DNA of 64,000 bases from a bacterium CG_4_9_14_3_um_filter_65_15 (GTDB lineage Bacteria; Krumholzibacteriota; Krumholzibacteriia; LZORAL124-64-63): assembly GCA_002790835.1 (NCBI GenBank), contig PFVX01000079.1, positions 67,130 to 131,129 on the forward strand, read 5' to 3'. The notes below the pieces were generated by a model. The model was not told where the DNA came from. It ran no database searches and was given only the letters and a program-made list of their open reading frames with translations. Shown piece by piece: positions 19,259 through 27,840 of this stretch. Made by a program: the position numbers and the translations under genes. The number at the start of each line of letters is the position of its first letter. Position 1 is the first letter of the stretch.

Positions 19259-20612
19259 CGACGAAGAGACCCAGCGGCAGACCATCGCCTCGGTCCTGGC
19301 CGAATGGGGACACGAGGTGCGGGAGGCCGACAGCGGGCAGGCCGCCCTGGAGGTGGTCCGGGACCAGGCCGTGGACCTGGTGGTCAGCGACATGCGGATG
19401 CCGGGCATGTCGGGGCTCGAACTGCTGCGGGAGTGCCGCCGCCTGCGTCCGGACATCGCCGTCGTCATGGTCACCGCCTTCGGTTCCATCGAGACGGCGG
19501 TCACGGCCATGAAGGAGGGTGCGGCGGACTTCTTGACCAAGCCCATCGACCTGGACCAGCTCGAACTGGTGGTGAACCGGGCCCTGGAGATGCACCGTTT
19601 GATCCGGGAAAACCGCCTGCTGCGCCAGAAGCTGGAGGATACCCGGGAGGGGTTCCGCTTGATCGGGGGATCCCGCGTCATGGCCGAGGTGCTGGATCGG
19701 GCGGCGCGGGCGGCCGAGACCGCTGCCACCGTGTTGATCACCGGGGAGAGCGGGACGGGCAAGGAACTGCTGGCTCGCTCGTTGCACGATCTGAGCCCGC
19801 GGGCCCTGGAAAAATTCGTGGCCGTCAACTGCGCGGCGCTACCGGAGAACCTGCTGGAAAGCGAGTTGTTCGGCCACGTCAGAGGGGCCTTCACCGGTGC
19901 GGATCGGGACCGTCCGGGCCGGGTCGCCAAGGCCGAAGGGGGCACCCTGTTCCTGGACGAGATCGGCGACGTGAGCCCCCTGGTCCAGGTCAAGCTGCTG
20001 CGCTTTTTGCAGGAGCGGGAGTTCTCCCCGGTGGGATCGGACCTGACGGTCCAGGCCGATGTGAGGGTGGTCACCGCCACCCACTGTGACCTCGAGGACC
20101 TGGTCGCTATGGGTGAATTCCGCGAGGATCTTTTTTACCGCTTGCGCGTGGTGAACCTGGCCTTGCCGCCCTTGCGGGAGCGCCGGGAGGACATCCCCGA
20201 GCTGGCCGAGCACTTCCTGACACGGTATGCCCAGCGTTACCAACGACCCGTGCGCCGTTTCAGCGCCGAAGCCATGGCCTGCCTCATGGCGCAGGAATTC
20301 AAGGGCAACATCCGCGAGCTGGAAAACCTGATCGAGCAAGCGGTCGTCATGGCCCGTGACGTCGTCATCCGGGCCGAGGACCTGCCGTGCCGGGGAGACG
20401 GTTCGGCGGAGTCGGACCTGCCTGCGGGTCTCCCGTCCGTTCAGGGCGACCTGCCCGGAATGCTGGAAGCCCTGGAGCGACGCATCGTCATGGATACCCT
20501 GGCGTCCTGCGACGGGAACCAGAGCAGAGCGGCCCGCCTGCTGGGACTGACCGAAAGCGGGCTGCGTTACAAGCTGGGCAAGTGGAAACCGGTGGGCGAC
20601 CAAGAGGTCTGA
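19227..20612 (+). CDS. Sigma-54-dependent response regulator (NtrC/ZraR-like)
   Basis: Receiver (VVDDEET..VVSDMRMPGMSG), AAA+ GESGTGKE, sigma-54 contact GAFTGA, C-terminal Fis-type HTH (NQSRAARLLGLTESGLRYKL). ATG at 19227 overlaps the kinase gene by 32 bp. Confidence 0.95.
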   Translation: MWGQRLILVVDDEETQRQTIASVLAEWGHEVREADSGQAALEVVRDQAVDLVVSDMRMPGMSGLELLRECRRLRPDIAVVMVTAFGSIETAVTAMKEGAADFLTKPIDLDQLELVVNRALEMHRLIRENRLLRQKLEDTREGFRLIGGSRVMAEVLDRAARAAETAATVLITGESGTGKELLARSLHDLSPRALEKFVAVNCAALPENLLESELFGHVRGAFTGADRDRPGRVAKAEGGTLFLDEIGDVSPLVQVKLLRFLQEREFSPVGSDLTVQADVRVVTATHCDLEDLVAMGEFREDLFYRLRVVNLALPPLRERREDIPELAEHFLTRYAQRYQRPVRRFSAEAMACLMAQEFKGNIRELENLIEQAVVMARDVVIRAEDLPCRGDGSAESDLPAGLPSVQGDLPGMLEALERRIVMDTLASCDGNQSRAARLLGLTESGLRYKLGKWKPVGDQEV

Positions 20613-20644
20613 CCCCCGTCGAATCCTGCGAACGGGTCCCGGAA

Positions 20645-20662
20645 TTTCGCGGATTCTTGCGC
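20645..20662. promoter_or_regulatory. Candidate upstream activator element (related to sites at 21.4 kb)
   Basis: TTTCGCGGATTCTTGCGC resembles TTTCGCGGAATTCTGCGA at 21425-21442; about 90 bp upstream of a sigma-54-like promoter. Partial dyad only. Confidence 0.4.
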
Positions 20663-20747
20663 ATTTCCGCCCAAGCACCTTCCTGGGCAATTTTGTTAAT
20701 TAATTTAAATACAACGAGTTAAATGTCATTTGGGATATTCGTTTTCC

Positions 20748-20763
20748 TGGCACCCACCCTGCA
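20748..20763 (+). promoter_or_regulatory. Sigma-54 (-24/-12) promoter-like site
   Basis: TGGCAC-CCACC-CTGCA with exact GG-N10-GC spacing (GG 20749-20750, GC 20761-20762), 58 bp upstream of the 20821 ATG, immediately downstream of a sigma-54 activator gene. Confidence 0.75.
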
Positions 20764-20820
20764 ATCACTCCAGCATAGACTCATCACCCACACGGAGGAC
20801 ACCCAAAAAGGAGTTGAACC

Positions 20821-21327
20821 ATGCAGAGCAAACTAATCATCACGACACTGGCCGCCATTTTGATGTTGATGACTGCGGCAGCCTTTGCGCAGACCGATCC
20901 GGTCACCGGGCCGGGCAACGGCAACGGCGTATGCGGATTCCTGGATGAAGACGGAGACGGATTCAACGACCTCGCCCCCGACGCCGACGGCGACGGAATT
21001 CCCAACGGGATGGATCCCGACTTTGTGAAACCCCAGGACGGCACCGGGCGGCAGTTCGGACACCAGCAAAACGAAGCCAAGGGTTGGGGGCGGTACTTCC
21101 AGCTCATGAACCAGCTGGCGACGCACGTCCAGGCGGGTAACGGGCCCGGCGGTTCCGGTACCGGCGACTCGGGTTCCGGTGGTTTCGGTCCCGGTGACGG
21201 CACTGGGTTGGGCACCGGTCCGGCCGACGGCTCGGGATTCGGTCCCGGCGACGGGAGCGGGGATTGCACCGAGGACGGCGGCACCCTGGCCAATCGCGGG
21301 AGCCGGCGGGGCGGCGGCGCCCGCTAG
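20821..21327 (+). CDS. Small secreted Asp/Gly-rich protein with thrombospondin type-3-like DxDGDG motifs (paralog 1)
   Basis: 168 aa; signal peptide MQSKLIITTLAAILMLMTAAAFAQ; FLDEDGDGFNDLAPDADGDGIPNGMDPD; Gly-rich tail ending RRGGGAR. Confidence 0.85.
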   Translation: MQSKLIITTLAAILMLMTAAAFAQTDPVTGPGNGNGVCGFLDEDGDGFNDLAPDADGDGIPNGMDPDFVKPQDGTGRQFGHQQNEAKGWGRYFQLMNQLATHVQAGNGPGGSGTGDSGSGGFGPGDGTGLGTGPADGSGFGPGDGSGDCTEDGGTLANRGSRRGGGAR

Positions 21328-21352
21328 ACGGTCCGGATCAAGTTTCCCCCGA

Positions 21353-21382
21353 GGGAGCGGGCGCAACCCGCTCCCTTTCTTA
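21353..21382 (+). terminator. Rho-independent terminator after paralog 1
   Basis: GGGAGCGGG-cgcaa-CCCGCTCCC followed by TTTCTTAT. Confidence 0.88.
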
Positions 21383-21394
21383 TCCCCGATTGTG

Positions 21395-21408
21395 CGCAGA
21401 TTTCTGCG
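21395..21408. promoter_or_regulatory. Palindrome, candidate activator site
   Basis: CGCAGA-TT-TCTGCG, perfect 6-bp arms; about 120 bp upstream of the second sigma-54-like promoter. Confidence 0.5.
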
Positions 21409-21426
21409 TGGGAGGGCGCAGGGGTT

Positions 21427-21442
21427 TCGCGGAATTCTGCGA
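21427..21442. promoter_or_regulatory. Palindrome, candidate activator site
   Basis: TCGCGGAATTCTGCGA, 16-bp dyad with one mismatched pair; shares the CGCrGAwTTCtGCG core with 21395-21408. Confidence 0.5.
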
Positions 21443-21498
21443 CCCCTCGCCTCCCATTCACCCGTTGCGTGAGACAACTCGTGAACTTTATTGCGATT

Positions 21499-21513
21499 GC
21501 GGAAAATTTCCGC
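21499..21513. promoter_or_regulatory. Promoter-proximal palindrome
   Basis: GCGGAAA-A-TTTCCGC, perfect 7-bp arms, just upstream of the second -24 element. Confidence 0.5.
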
Positions 21514-21525
21514 GACCCGGAGGGT

Positions 21526-21540
21526 GGGTCCGATCCTTGC
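21526..21540 (+). promoter_or_regulatory. Sigma-54 (-24/-12) promoter-like site
   Basis: GGGTCCGATCCTTGC: GG 21527-21528, N10, GC 21539-21540, TTGC at -12; 59 bp upstream of the 21599 ATG. Confidence 0.65.
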
Positions 21541-21598
21541 GGATGGCGGACGGATGCCGTTCGGGGGTCCGGGCGGCGTCACACGAAGGAGATCGGTC

Positions 21599-22066
21599 AT
21601 GCGGCAGGTTGTCGGCTTCATCCTCATTCTGATTTCTGCGGTGGTCCTGGACCTCGGCGGATCAGGTTCGGCCTTGGCCCAAGGCCCGCCACCTGCAACC
21701 GGGGACGAAACCACAAAGCCGCAGCCGAAGCCGTACCCCTTCGTCGATGAGGACGGAGATGGTTTCAACGATCTGGCACCGGATCGGGACGGGGACGGGA
21801 TCCCGAACCGGTTGGACCCGGATACCCGGGGGCAGGAGAACTCCTCCGAGGGGCTCCACCCCTGGTTCCGTTTTGCCAGGTTGTTCAATCTTTTGCGAGA
21901 GGCCCAATTCCGGCAGGGAGCCGGAGACGGACCGGGGTTGTTCGGCCCAGGTGGGCTGGAAGACGGTCCGGGCCCCAGAACGGGAAGTCGTCCTGGCTCC
22001 GGGGGACCTTCGGGTGATGGCGTCGATATGGGTGGAGGGACCCAACGGCGTGAAGGCCAACGGTAG
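21599..22066 (+). CDS. Small secreted Asp/Gly-rich protein with DxDGDG motifs (paralog 2)
   Basis: Start MRQVVGFILILISAVVLDLGGSGSALAQ; FVDEDGDGFNDLAPDRDGDGIPNRLDPD nearly identical to paralog 1; Gly/Pro-rich tail. Confidence 0.83.
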   Translation: MRQVVGFILILISAVVLDLGGSGSALAQGPPPATGDETTKPQPKPYPFVDEDGDGFNDLAPDRDGDGIPNRLDPDTRGQENSSEGLHPWFRFARLFNLLREAQFRQGAGDGPGLFGPGGLEDGPGPRTGSRPGSGGPSGDGVDMGGGTQRREGQR

Positions 22067-22073
22067 CCGCGGG

Positions 22074-22112
22074 CCGGGGCAGGGTGTCCGATTCCTTGCC
22101 CCGGTCAATTTT
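22074..22112 (+). terminator. Hairpin terminator/attenuator after paralog 2
   Basis: CCGGGGCA...TGCCCCGG (8-bp stem) followed by TCAATTTTAT, upstream of the 22141 ATG. Confidence 0.6.
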
Positions 22113-22140
22113 ATGCTCCAGCTGGGATGAAGGGGGGGAG

Positions 22141-23235
22141 ATGGAACGGCGGTGGATGCGCTACGGGCTCCTGGTGCTGACGGTTCTGGCTGTCGGTCGG
22201 GTTTTTGCAGCGACGGACCTCGTCGGCGTCTTCACCCTTGCCGGAGGCTATATGGATCACCCCTTGGGCGTCTCGGGGGAATCGTCGGCCGGTTACGCAG
22301 CCCAGACCTTGCGGCTGGACGCCCGTCAGCAGCACGACCAGGACGCGTTCCGGCTGGGCTACGAACTGGCGGCGAGTCAGTTCGGCAACGACACCGACCT
22401 GGGATCCCTGCGACATGCCCTGGGCTGGCAGTGGCAGCGGCGCGGGGCCCCGGGAACCGGATCGGTGGGGCTGGGCGTCGAGTACGCCATGCGCAGCTAC
22501 CAGGACACTTATGCGCCCTATGACCATCAGGAGGGCAATGCGTACGCCGTCTGGAAGACGTACCTCGCTCCGGCGACCCTCTTCAAGGCGACCGGGACCT
22601 TTCGGTACCGGCGCTATCGGGACCTGCCCGAGGAAAGCTACCTGGAGCCGCGGCTCGATGTGGAGCTGAAACGGTTCTTCGCCACCCGCACCACCGTCGG
22701 GTTCACGGTCGCTGCCGGATGGAAACGATTCTACGACTCGGCCGCGTCGCGGGTCTGGGAGACCCCTCAACTCCCCTCCGCCTCCCAGCTGGCGGCGCGG
22801 CTGAATTTTTCCCAGGGACTATCCTCCCGCACCGGGCTAAGGGCCTGGGTCGAGCAGAGGTTCAGCCTCGAAGACTTTCCCCATTACGTCGGGGATGATG
22901 TTTTCGACAGCCCCTTGCTCGATTTCTATGCCCACGAGGGGACCGACGCCCTGGCGGCGGTCAAGTGGCTCAGTCCCCTCCTGGTCTGGGTCGAGGGGGG
23001 ATATTATCTCGGCGAACATGACTACGGGGATCTGCTCTTCGTCACCGATCAGGGAGGCGCGACCCGGCAGGACACGGTCCGGGATGCGTTCCTGTCCCTG
23101 GAACGCACCTTTGCCGTGGGCCGGCGGCAGGCCCGCTTCCGCGTGGCGACCGGCTGGCGGAACCAGGATTCCAACCTCGACACCTATCGTCTCAGCGGCG
23201 GCTGGGTCACCTCGAGCCTGACCTACCCCTTCTGA
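22141..23235 (+). CDS. Outer-membrane beta-barrel protein, unknown function
   Basis: Start MERRWMRYGLLVLTVLAVGRVFAA; amphipathic alternating pattern, aromatic-terminated strands, C-terminal ...SSLTYPF. Confidence 0.75.
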   Translation: MERRWMRYGLLVLTVLAVGRVFAATDLVGVFTLAGGYMDHPLGVSGESSAGYAAQTLRLDARQQHDQDAFRLGYELAASQFGNDTDLGSLRHALGWQWQRRGAPGTGSVGLGVEYAMRSYQDTYAPYDHQEGNAYAVWKTYLAPATLFKATGTFRYRRYRDLPEESYLEPRLDVELKRFFATRTTVGFTVAAGWKRFYDSAASRVWETPQLPSASQLAARLNFSQGLSSRTGLRAWVEQRFSLEDFPHYVGDDVFDSPLLDFYAHEGTDALAAVKWLSPLLVWVEGGYYLGEHDYGDLLFVTDQGGATRQDTVRDAFLSLERTFAVGRRQARFRVATGWRNQDSNLDTYRLSGGWVTSSLTYPF

Positions 23236-23337
23236 TCGCCGTCGAGCTCCGGCGCGCAAACCGGTTTCCCCGGCTGCCCCGAAAGGCTACTATTGCTGGG
23301 AGCGGAACCACGGGGACCGAACCTGCGGAGGAGCGCC

Positions 23338-25077
23338 TTGACCGGCCACGTCGAGCAACTCATCGAGCAGATTCGCGAAGGCATCATCGGGGATGACCGG
23401 GCCATCGAGGGCCCCTACGGCCTGCGCCGACTGACCTACGCGGATTACACGGCCAGCGGCCGTTCCCTGACCTTCATCGAGGACTTCATCCGGGACGAAG
23501 TGCTCCCCCTTTACGCCAACACCCACACCGAGACATCGAGCACGGGCCGGCGCACCACTCGTTTCCGCGAGATGGCCCGGGAGATCATCCTCGAGGCGGT
23601 CGGCGGCACGAGCGCCGACGTGGTCATCTTCGGCGGTTCCGGTGCCACCGGCGCCATCAACAAGCTGGTGGAGATCCTCAATCTGCGCCTGCCCCACGAA
23701 CTGGACGAACGGCACGGCCTGGGTCGGCACATCCCGGTCGAGGCCCGGCCGGTGGTCTTCATCGGGCCGTACGAACACCATTCCAACGAACTGCCGTGGC
23801 GCGAATCCATCGCCGAGGTCGTGGTGATTCCGGAGGACGAGGACGGCCGCATCGACCAGGAAGTCCTGGAGCAGCAACTGCTCGCCCACGCCACCCGGCC
23901 CCTGCTGATCGGCAGCTTTTCGGCGGCCAGCAACGTGACCGGCATCGTCTCGAACACCCACGGCATCACCGAACTGTTGCACCGCTACGGCGCCCTGGCC
24001 TTCTGGGATTTCGCCGCCGCGGCCCCCTACGTGAACATCGAGATGAACCCCGGCTTCGATCCCACCGCCGGTGGCGATGGCGTCGGTCCGGCCAGCAAGG
24101 ATGCGGTGTTCATCTCGCCCCACAAGTTCATCGGCGGGCCCCAGACCCCCGGGCTGCTGGTGGTCAAGCGTCGTCTGCTGACCAACGCAGTGCCGTCGGT
24201 GCCCGGCGGCGGGACGGTGGCGTACGTCAGTTCGGCGCGGCACACCTACCTGACCGATCCCATCCACCGGGAGGAAGGCGGCACGCCCGCCATCGTCGAG
24301 GGCATCCGGGCGGGTCTGGTCTTCCAGCTGAAGCAGACGGTGGGCGCCGAGGTCATCGAAAAGCTGGAAGCGGATTTTCTGGCGCGGGCCATCGCATCCT
24401 GGGCCCAGCACCCCAACATCCAGATCCTGGGCAACATCCACGCCAAGCGGCTGTCCATCGTCTCCTTCGTCATCCGCCACGGCGAGCTCATCCTGCACCA
24501 CAATTTCGTGGTTGCGCTGCTGAACGACCTGTTCGGAATCCAGACGCGTGGGGGATGCTCCTGCGCCGGGCCCTACGGCCACCGCCTGCTCGGCATCGAC
24601 CTGGCTCACAGCATGAAGTACCACGACGCCATCAACGCCGGGTCCGAGGGCATCAAGCCGGGCTGGGTGCGGCTGAACTTCAACTACTTCATCAGCGAGA
24701 ATGTGTTCCGATTCATCGTGCGGGCGGTGGAGCTGGTGGCGGACCAGGGCTGGCGCCTGTTGCCCCACTACGACTTCAATCCGGTGACGGGGATCTGGCG
24801 GCATCGAGGCGCCGTCCGCGATGATATCCCCGAGCTGCAGGAGGTGACTTTCGGCGGTGGTCGCATCCGGTATCGCGGGCATCAGCAGACTGAACCGGAG
24901 TCCGCTCTGGAGTGCTATCTGCGCCAAGCCGAAGCGATCATGGGGGATATGGCCAACCGGGAAGGGATTCCCGGGGCGGGTTTCGCCGCGACCGGGCTGC
25001 TGAGCCGCCTGGATCCCGAGTGCGAATCCCTGCGCTGGTTTCCCTTGCCGGGCGAGGCTCCCCTCGCGCAGGATTGA
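23338..25077 (+). CDS. Aminotransferase class V-fold PLP-dependent enzyme (cysteine desulfurase/selenocysteine lyase-like)
   Basis: Likely TTG start at 23338 with GGAGG upstream; YADYTASGR, GGSGATGAINKLVE, EHHSNELPWR, DFAAAAPYV, SPHKFIGGPQTPGLLV, RGGCSCAGPYG. Confidence 0.87.
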   Translation: MTGHVEQLIEQIREGIIGDDRAIEGPYGLRRLTYADYTASGRSLTFIEDFIRDEVLPLYANTHTETSSTGRRTTRFREMAREIILEAVGGTSADVVIFGGSGATGAINKLVEILNLRLPHELDERHGLGRHIPVEARPVVFIGPYEHHSNELPWRESIAEVVVIPEDEDGRIDQEVLEQQLLAHATRPLLIGSFSAASNVTGIVSNTHGITELLHRYGALAFWDFAAAAPYVNIEMNPGFDPTAGGDGVGPASKDAVFISPHKFIGGPQTPGLLVVKRRLLTNAVPSVPGGGTVAYVSSARHTYLTDPIHREEGGTPAIVEGIRAGLVFQLKQTVGAEVIEKLEADFLARAIASWAQHPNIQILGNIHAKRLSIVSFVIRHGELILHHNFVVALLNDLFGIQTRGGCSCAGPYGHRLLGIDLAHSMKYHDAINAGSEGIKPGWVRLNFNYFISENVFRFIVRAVELVADQGWRLLPHYDFNPVTGIWRHRGAVRDDIPELQEVTFGGGRIRYRGHQQTEPESALECYLRQAEAIMGDMANREGIPGAGFAATGLLSRLDPECESLRWFPLPGEAPLAQD

Positions 25078-25098
25078 GCGGATGGATGGCCTGACCCG

Positions 25099-25587
25099 TC
25101 AGGCGTAGACCAGTTCGACGATGGCTTCGAGGCCTTGCCGGTCGACATCGGAGAAGGCGTCGGGTTGATCGGAATCCACGTCCAGCACACCGACCACGTT
25201 GCCGGCCGGCTCGCGGACCGGGACCACGATCTCGCTGCGGCTGCGCTCGTCGCAGGCCACGTGTCCTTCGAAGGCCTGCACGTCCGGCACGATGATGGTC
25301 TTGCGATCCCGCATCCCCTGCCAGCACACACCTTTGGGGGGTTTCAGCACGGCACAGGCCAGGGGCCCATGGTATGGCCCGACGATGAGTTGTCCCGCCT
25401 CCAGCCGGTAAAATCCGGTCCAGAAGAAGTGGGGCATCTTGTGCTGCAGCAGGGCCGTGATGGTGGCCATGCGGGCGATTTCGTCACAGGAAGTTCCCCG
25501 GTATCCGTGAAATAGTTCGGTCAATTGGGCCAGGATGCGTCCATAGCGTCCCGCGAGATGCTGGGAGGAGGGAGGAGTGGCGGACAT
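25099..25587 (-). CDS. msrC: GAF-domain free methionine-(R)-sulfoxide reductase (fRMsr)
   Basis: 162 aa; the cysteine-bearing motifs ACAVLKPPKGVCW...HVACDERSRSEIVVPV correspond to fRMsr catalytic cysteines. Confidence 0.85.
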   Translation of the reverse strand: MSATPPSSQHLAGRYGRILAQLTELFHGYRGTSCDEIARMATITALLQHKMPHFFWTGFYRLEAGQLIVGPYHGPLACAVLKPPKGVCWQGMRDRKTIIVPDVQAFEGHVACDERSRSEIVVPVREPAGNVVGVLDVDSDQPDAFSDVDRQGLEAIVELVYA

Positions 25588-25605
25588 GTCGGTTCCTTTC
25601 CCGGC

Positions 25606-27000
25606 TCAAATCGCTTGAGGGTGGGACAGCCGGCGCGGCAGGAAGGATCCGGCCGTGCCTGTGACCACCCGGCCTTCGGTGACGGCCAACCTGCCGCTTT
25701 TCCAGACCTGCACGACTCGGCCCCGGGCCGTTCGCCCGCGATAGAGGTTGCCGGGGCCATCGCTGGCGCCCAGGGCGTCCCACCGGAATTCTTGCAGGGG
25801 ATCGAAGGCAACGATATCGGCATCATGACCGGGATGCAAGCGGCCTTTTCTTCCGGTAAGCCCCATGATTTCAGCAGGTTTTTGACAACAGACTTGCATC
25901 CAGCGCCACGGGGACATGGCCCCGGAGACCACCCCGAGGGTGTAGGCGAAGGTCAGGCGTTCGCCCACTCCACCGCAGCCGTTGGGCACGGCGCCAAAGC
26001 CGCCGCGGGCCGCCAGACGCTTGGTTTCGAGGGGGAACTCGCAGTGGTCGGTGGAGAGAAAGTCGATGCGCCCGTCGGCCAGGCCCGCCAGCAGTCCTGC
26101 GGCGTCGGCGGCCGAGCGCAGCGGTGGCGAGCAGATCGCGGCCAGGGCCCGGTCCTGACCCATGCCGTACAGGGAGGCATCGGCCGCCAGGTGGTGCAGG
26201 CAGACCTCGCCGTATACGGCCGCGGCAGCGGCCGGTCTGGCCTTGTCCAGTTCGGCGAGTGATTCGGCGAGGCTCATGTGCACGATGGTTAAGGGGCAGT
26301 CGGTTTCCGCGGCCAGGGCCAGCGCGGTCTTGACCGCGCTGATCTCCGACTCGGGAGGATGGGCCGCCGGGTGCCAGTTGGCGGTGGTGCGGCCGGTGTT
26401 CACCAGGACTTCCTGGGCCGCGGCGTTCACCTCGCCGTCCTCGGCATGGACCAGGAGCATGCCGCCGGCCCGGCGGACATCGTGCATGAGGGCTTTCATC
26501 TGCTCCGGTGTGAGCATCAGACGACCCTTGTAGGCGAGAAATCCTTTGAACGTAGGAATCCCCACGCCCACGAGCGCGGGGATCTCGGCGAGGCGCTCGG
26601 GAAGCGCCTCGCTCACCGTGCAGTGCAGCCCGTAGTCGCAGAGGCAGGCCCCGTCGGCTGACCGGCGCCAGCGGGCGACGGCGTCCGGGAGCGGTTCACC
26701 CGGCTGGGGATTGACGAAATCGATCACGGTGGTGGTGCCGCCCAGCAGGGCGGCCTCGCTGCTTTCGCGCCAACCGAGGCTGGATATGCCGCTTCCCAGG
26801 GGCATGCCGAAGTGGGTGTGGGCGTCGATGGCGCCGGGCAGGAGCCACAGGCCTGTGGCGTCGAAGGTCTCGACGGCGGTGTTGGGGGGCAATCCGCAGG
26901 GAGCGGCCACGGCCGTGACCTTGCCGCCGGAAACGCCCAGGTCCGCCGGTTCCGGGCCGCGGGGCGTGATGATGCTGCCGCCGGTGATGTGCAGGCCCAT
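25606..27000 (-). CDS. Dihydropyrimidinase/hydantoinase/allantoinase-family amidohydrolase
   Basis: Start MGLHITGGSIITPRGP at 27000; GAIDAHTHFGMPLG, TTTVIDFVNPQ, HAEDGEV, STDHCEF, GRKGRLHPGHDADIVAFDP. Confidence 0.85.
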   Translation of the reverse strand: MGLHITGGSIITPRGPEPADLGVSGGKVTAVAAPCGLPPNTAVETFDATGLWLLPGAIDAHTHFGMPLGSGISSLGWRESSEAALLGGTTTVIDFVNPQPGEPLPDAVARWRRSADGACLCDYGLHCTVSEALPERLAEIPALVGVGIPTFKGFLAYKGRLMLTPEQMKALMHDVRRAGGMLLVHAEDGEVNAAAQEVLVNTGRTTANWHPAAHPPESEISAVKTALALAAETDCPLTIVHMSLAESLAELDKARPAAAAAVYGEVCLHHLAADASLYGMGQDRALAAICSPPLRSAADAAGLLAGLADGRIDFLSTDHCEFPLETKRLAARGGFGAVPNGCGGVGERLTFAYTLGVVSGAMSPWRWMQVCCQKPAEIMGLTGRKGRLHPGHDADIVAFDPLQEFRWDALGASDGPGNLYRGRTARGRVVQVWKSGRLAVTEGRVVTGTAGSFLPRRLSHPQAI

Positions 27001-27084
27001 GGCTGCTCCTCGGTATGGTGGAAGAACACGGATCACCCGCAGAGCATACACCCGAGGCCGACGGCCGGCCAAGATGCAGTCTCG

Positions 27085-27840
27085 GTGTTCCCGACCGAAC
27101 CCGGCCTCAGAGCTGCCGTTTGCCGTTCCCGTGGATGGCCCTTGGCCGTCCTGGGTCTGTCCCTCCTGGCGGCCGGCGTGTCCCGGTGGCTTTGGCCGAC
27201 CCGATCGCTCTACGACGACGGGGCGATCGTCCTGCGCTACATGGACAACTTCGCCCAGGGCGGTTTCTCCCAGTACAACCTCGACGGTCCCTCGGTCTTC
27301 GGCATTTCGGGATTCCTGCACGGGGTTCTTGCCGGCGGTATTGCCTCCACGCAGATCCTTTCTCCCCAAGAGAGCGTCCTGCTGGCCAACATGATCGGGG
27401 TGGCGCTGGTTTCGAAGCTGGATGCCGTTCCCGTTATCTGCGTCCTGGCCGCTATGCGCACTCTCGAACTGCATATTCGACGGGTGGATGGGCGCGCCTG
27501 GCTGGCGGAGTTGCGACGCGCAGCGCTTTGGGCGGGGATTCCCGTGGCTTTATTTGTCCTCACAACGGTGATCGTGTTCGGATCCCCTCTTCCGCAGTCG
27601 GCTTATGCCAAGTATTTTTTTCAGCCCAGGCCGGACGGCATGCTGAATTTTGTCCGCCATTGGTGGCGCCACGATGCCACGGCGATTTCGATCCAGGGGG
27701 GCGGTCTGCTTTGCCTGCCGTTGTTGCTGGCGGGTTTGCGGCGGGGTGATCGGTTGGTCATCGTTTCCTGGGCCCTGCCTGATCGGTCGTTCCAGGATGC
27801 CCTCGGCTACGATCTCGAAGCCAGTTTCTACGGGCGCTGA
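27085..27840 (+). pseudogene. Remnant of a polytopic membrane glycosyltransferase-like gene (internally shortened)
   Basis: 'SLYDDGAIVLRYMDNFAQGGFSQYNLDGPSVFGISGFLHGVLAGG...' joins abruptly to 'ALVSKLDAVPVICVLAAMRTLEL' and ends early at DLEASFYGR; no clear RBS or ATG; degraded downstream sequence. Confidence 0.45.
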
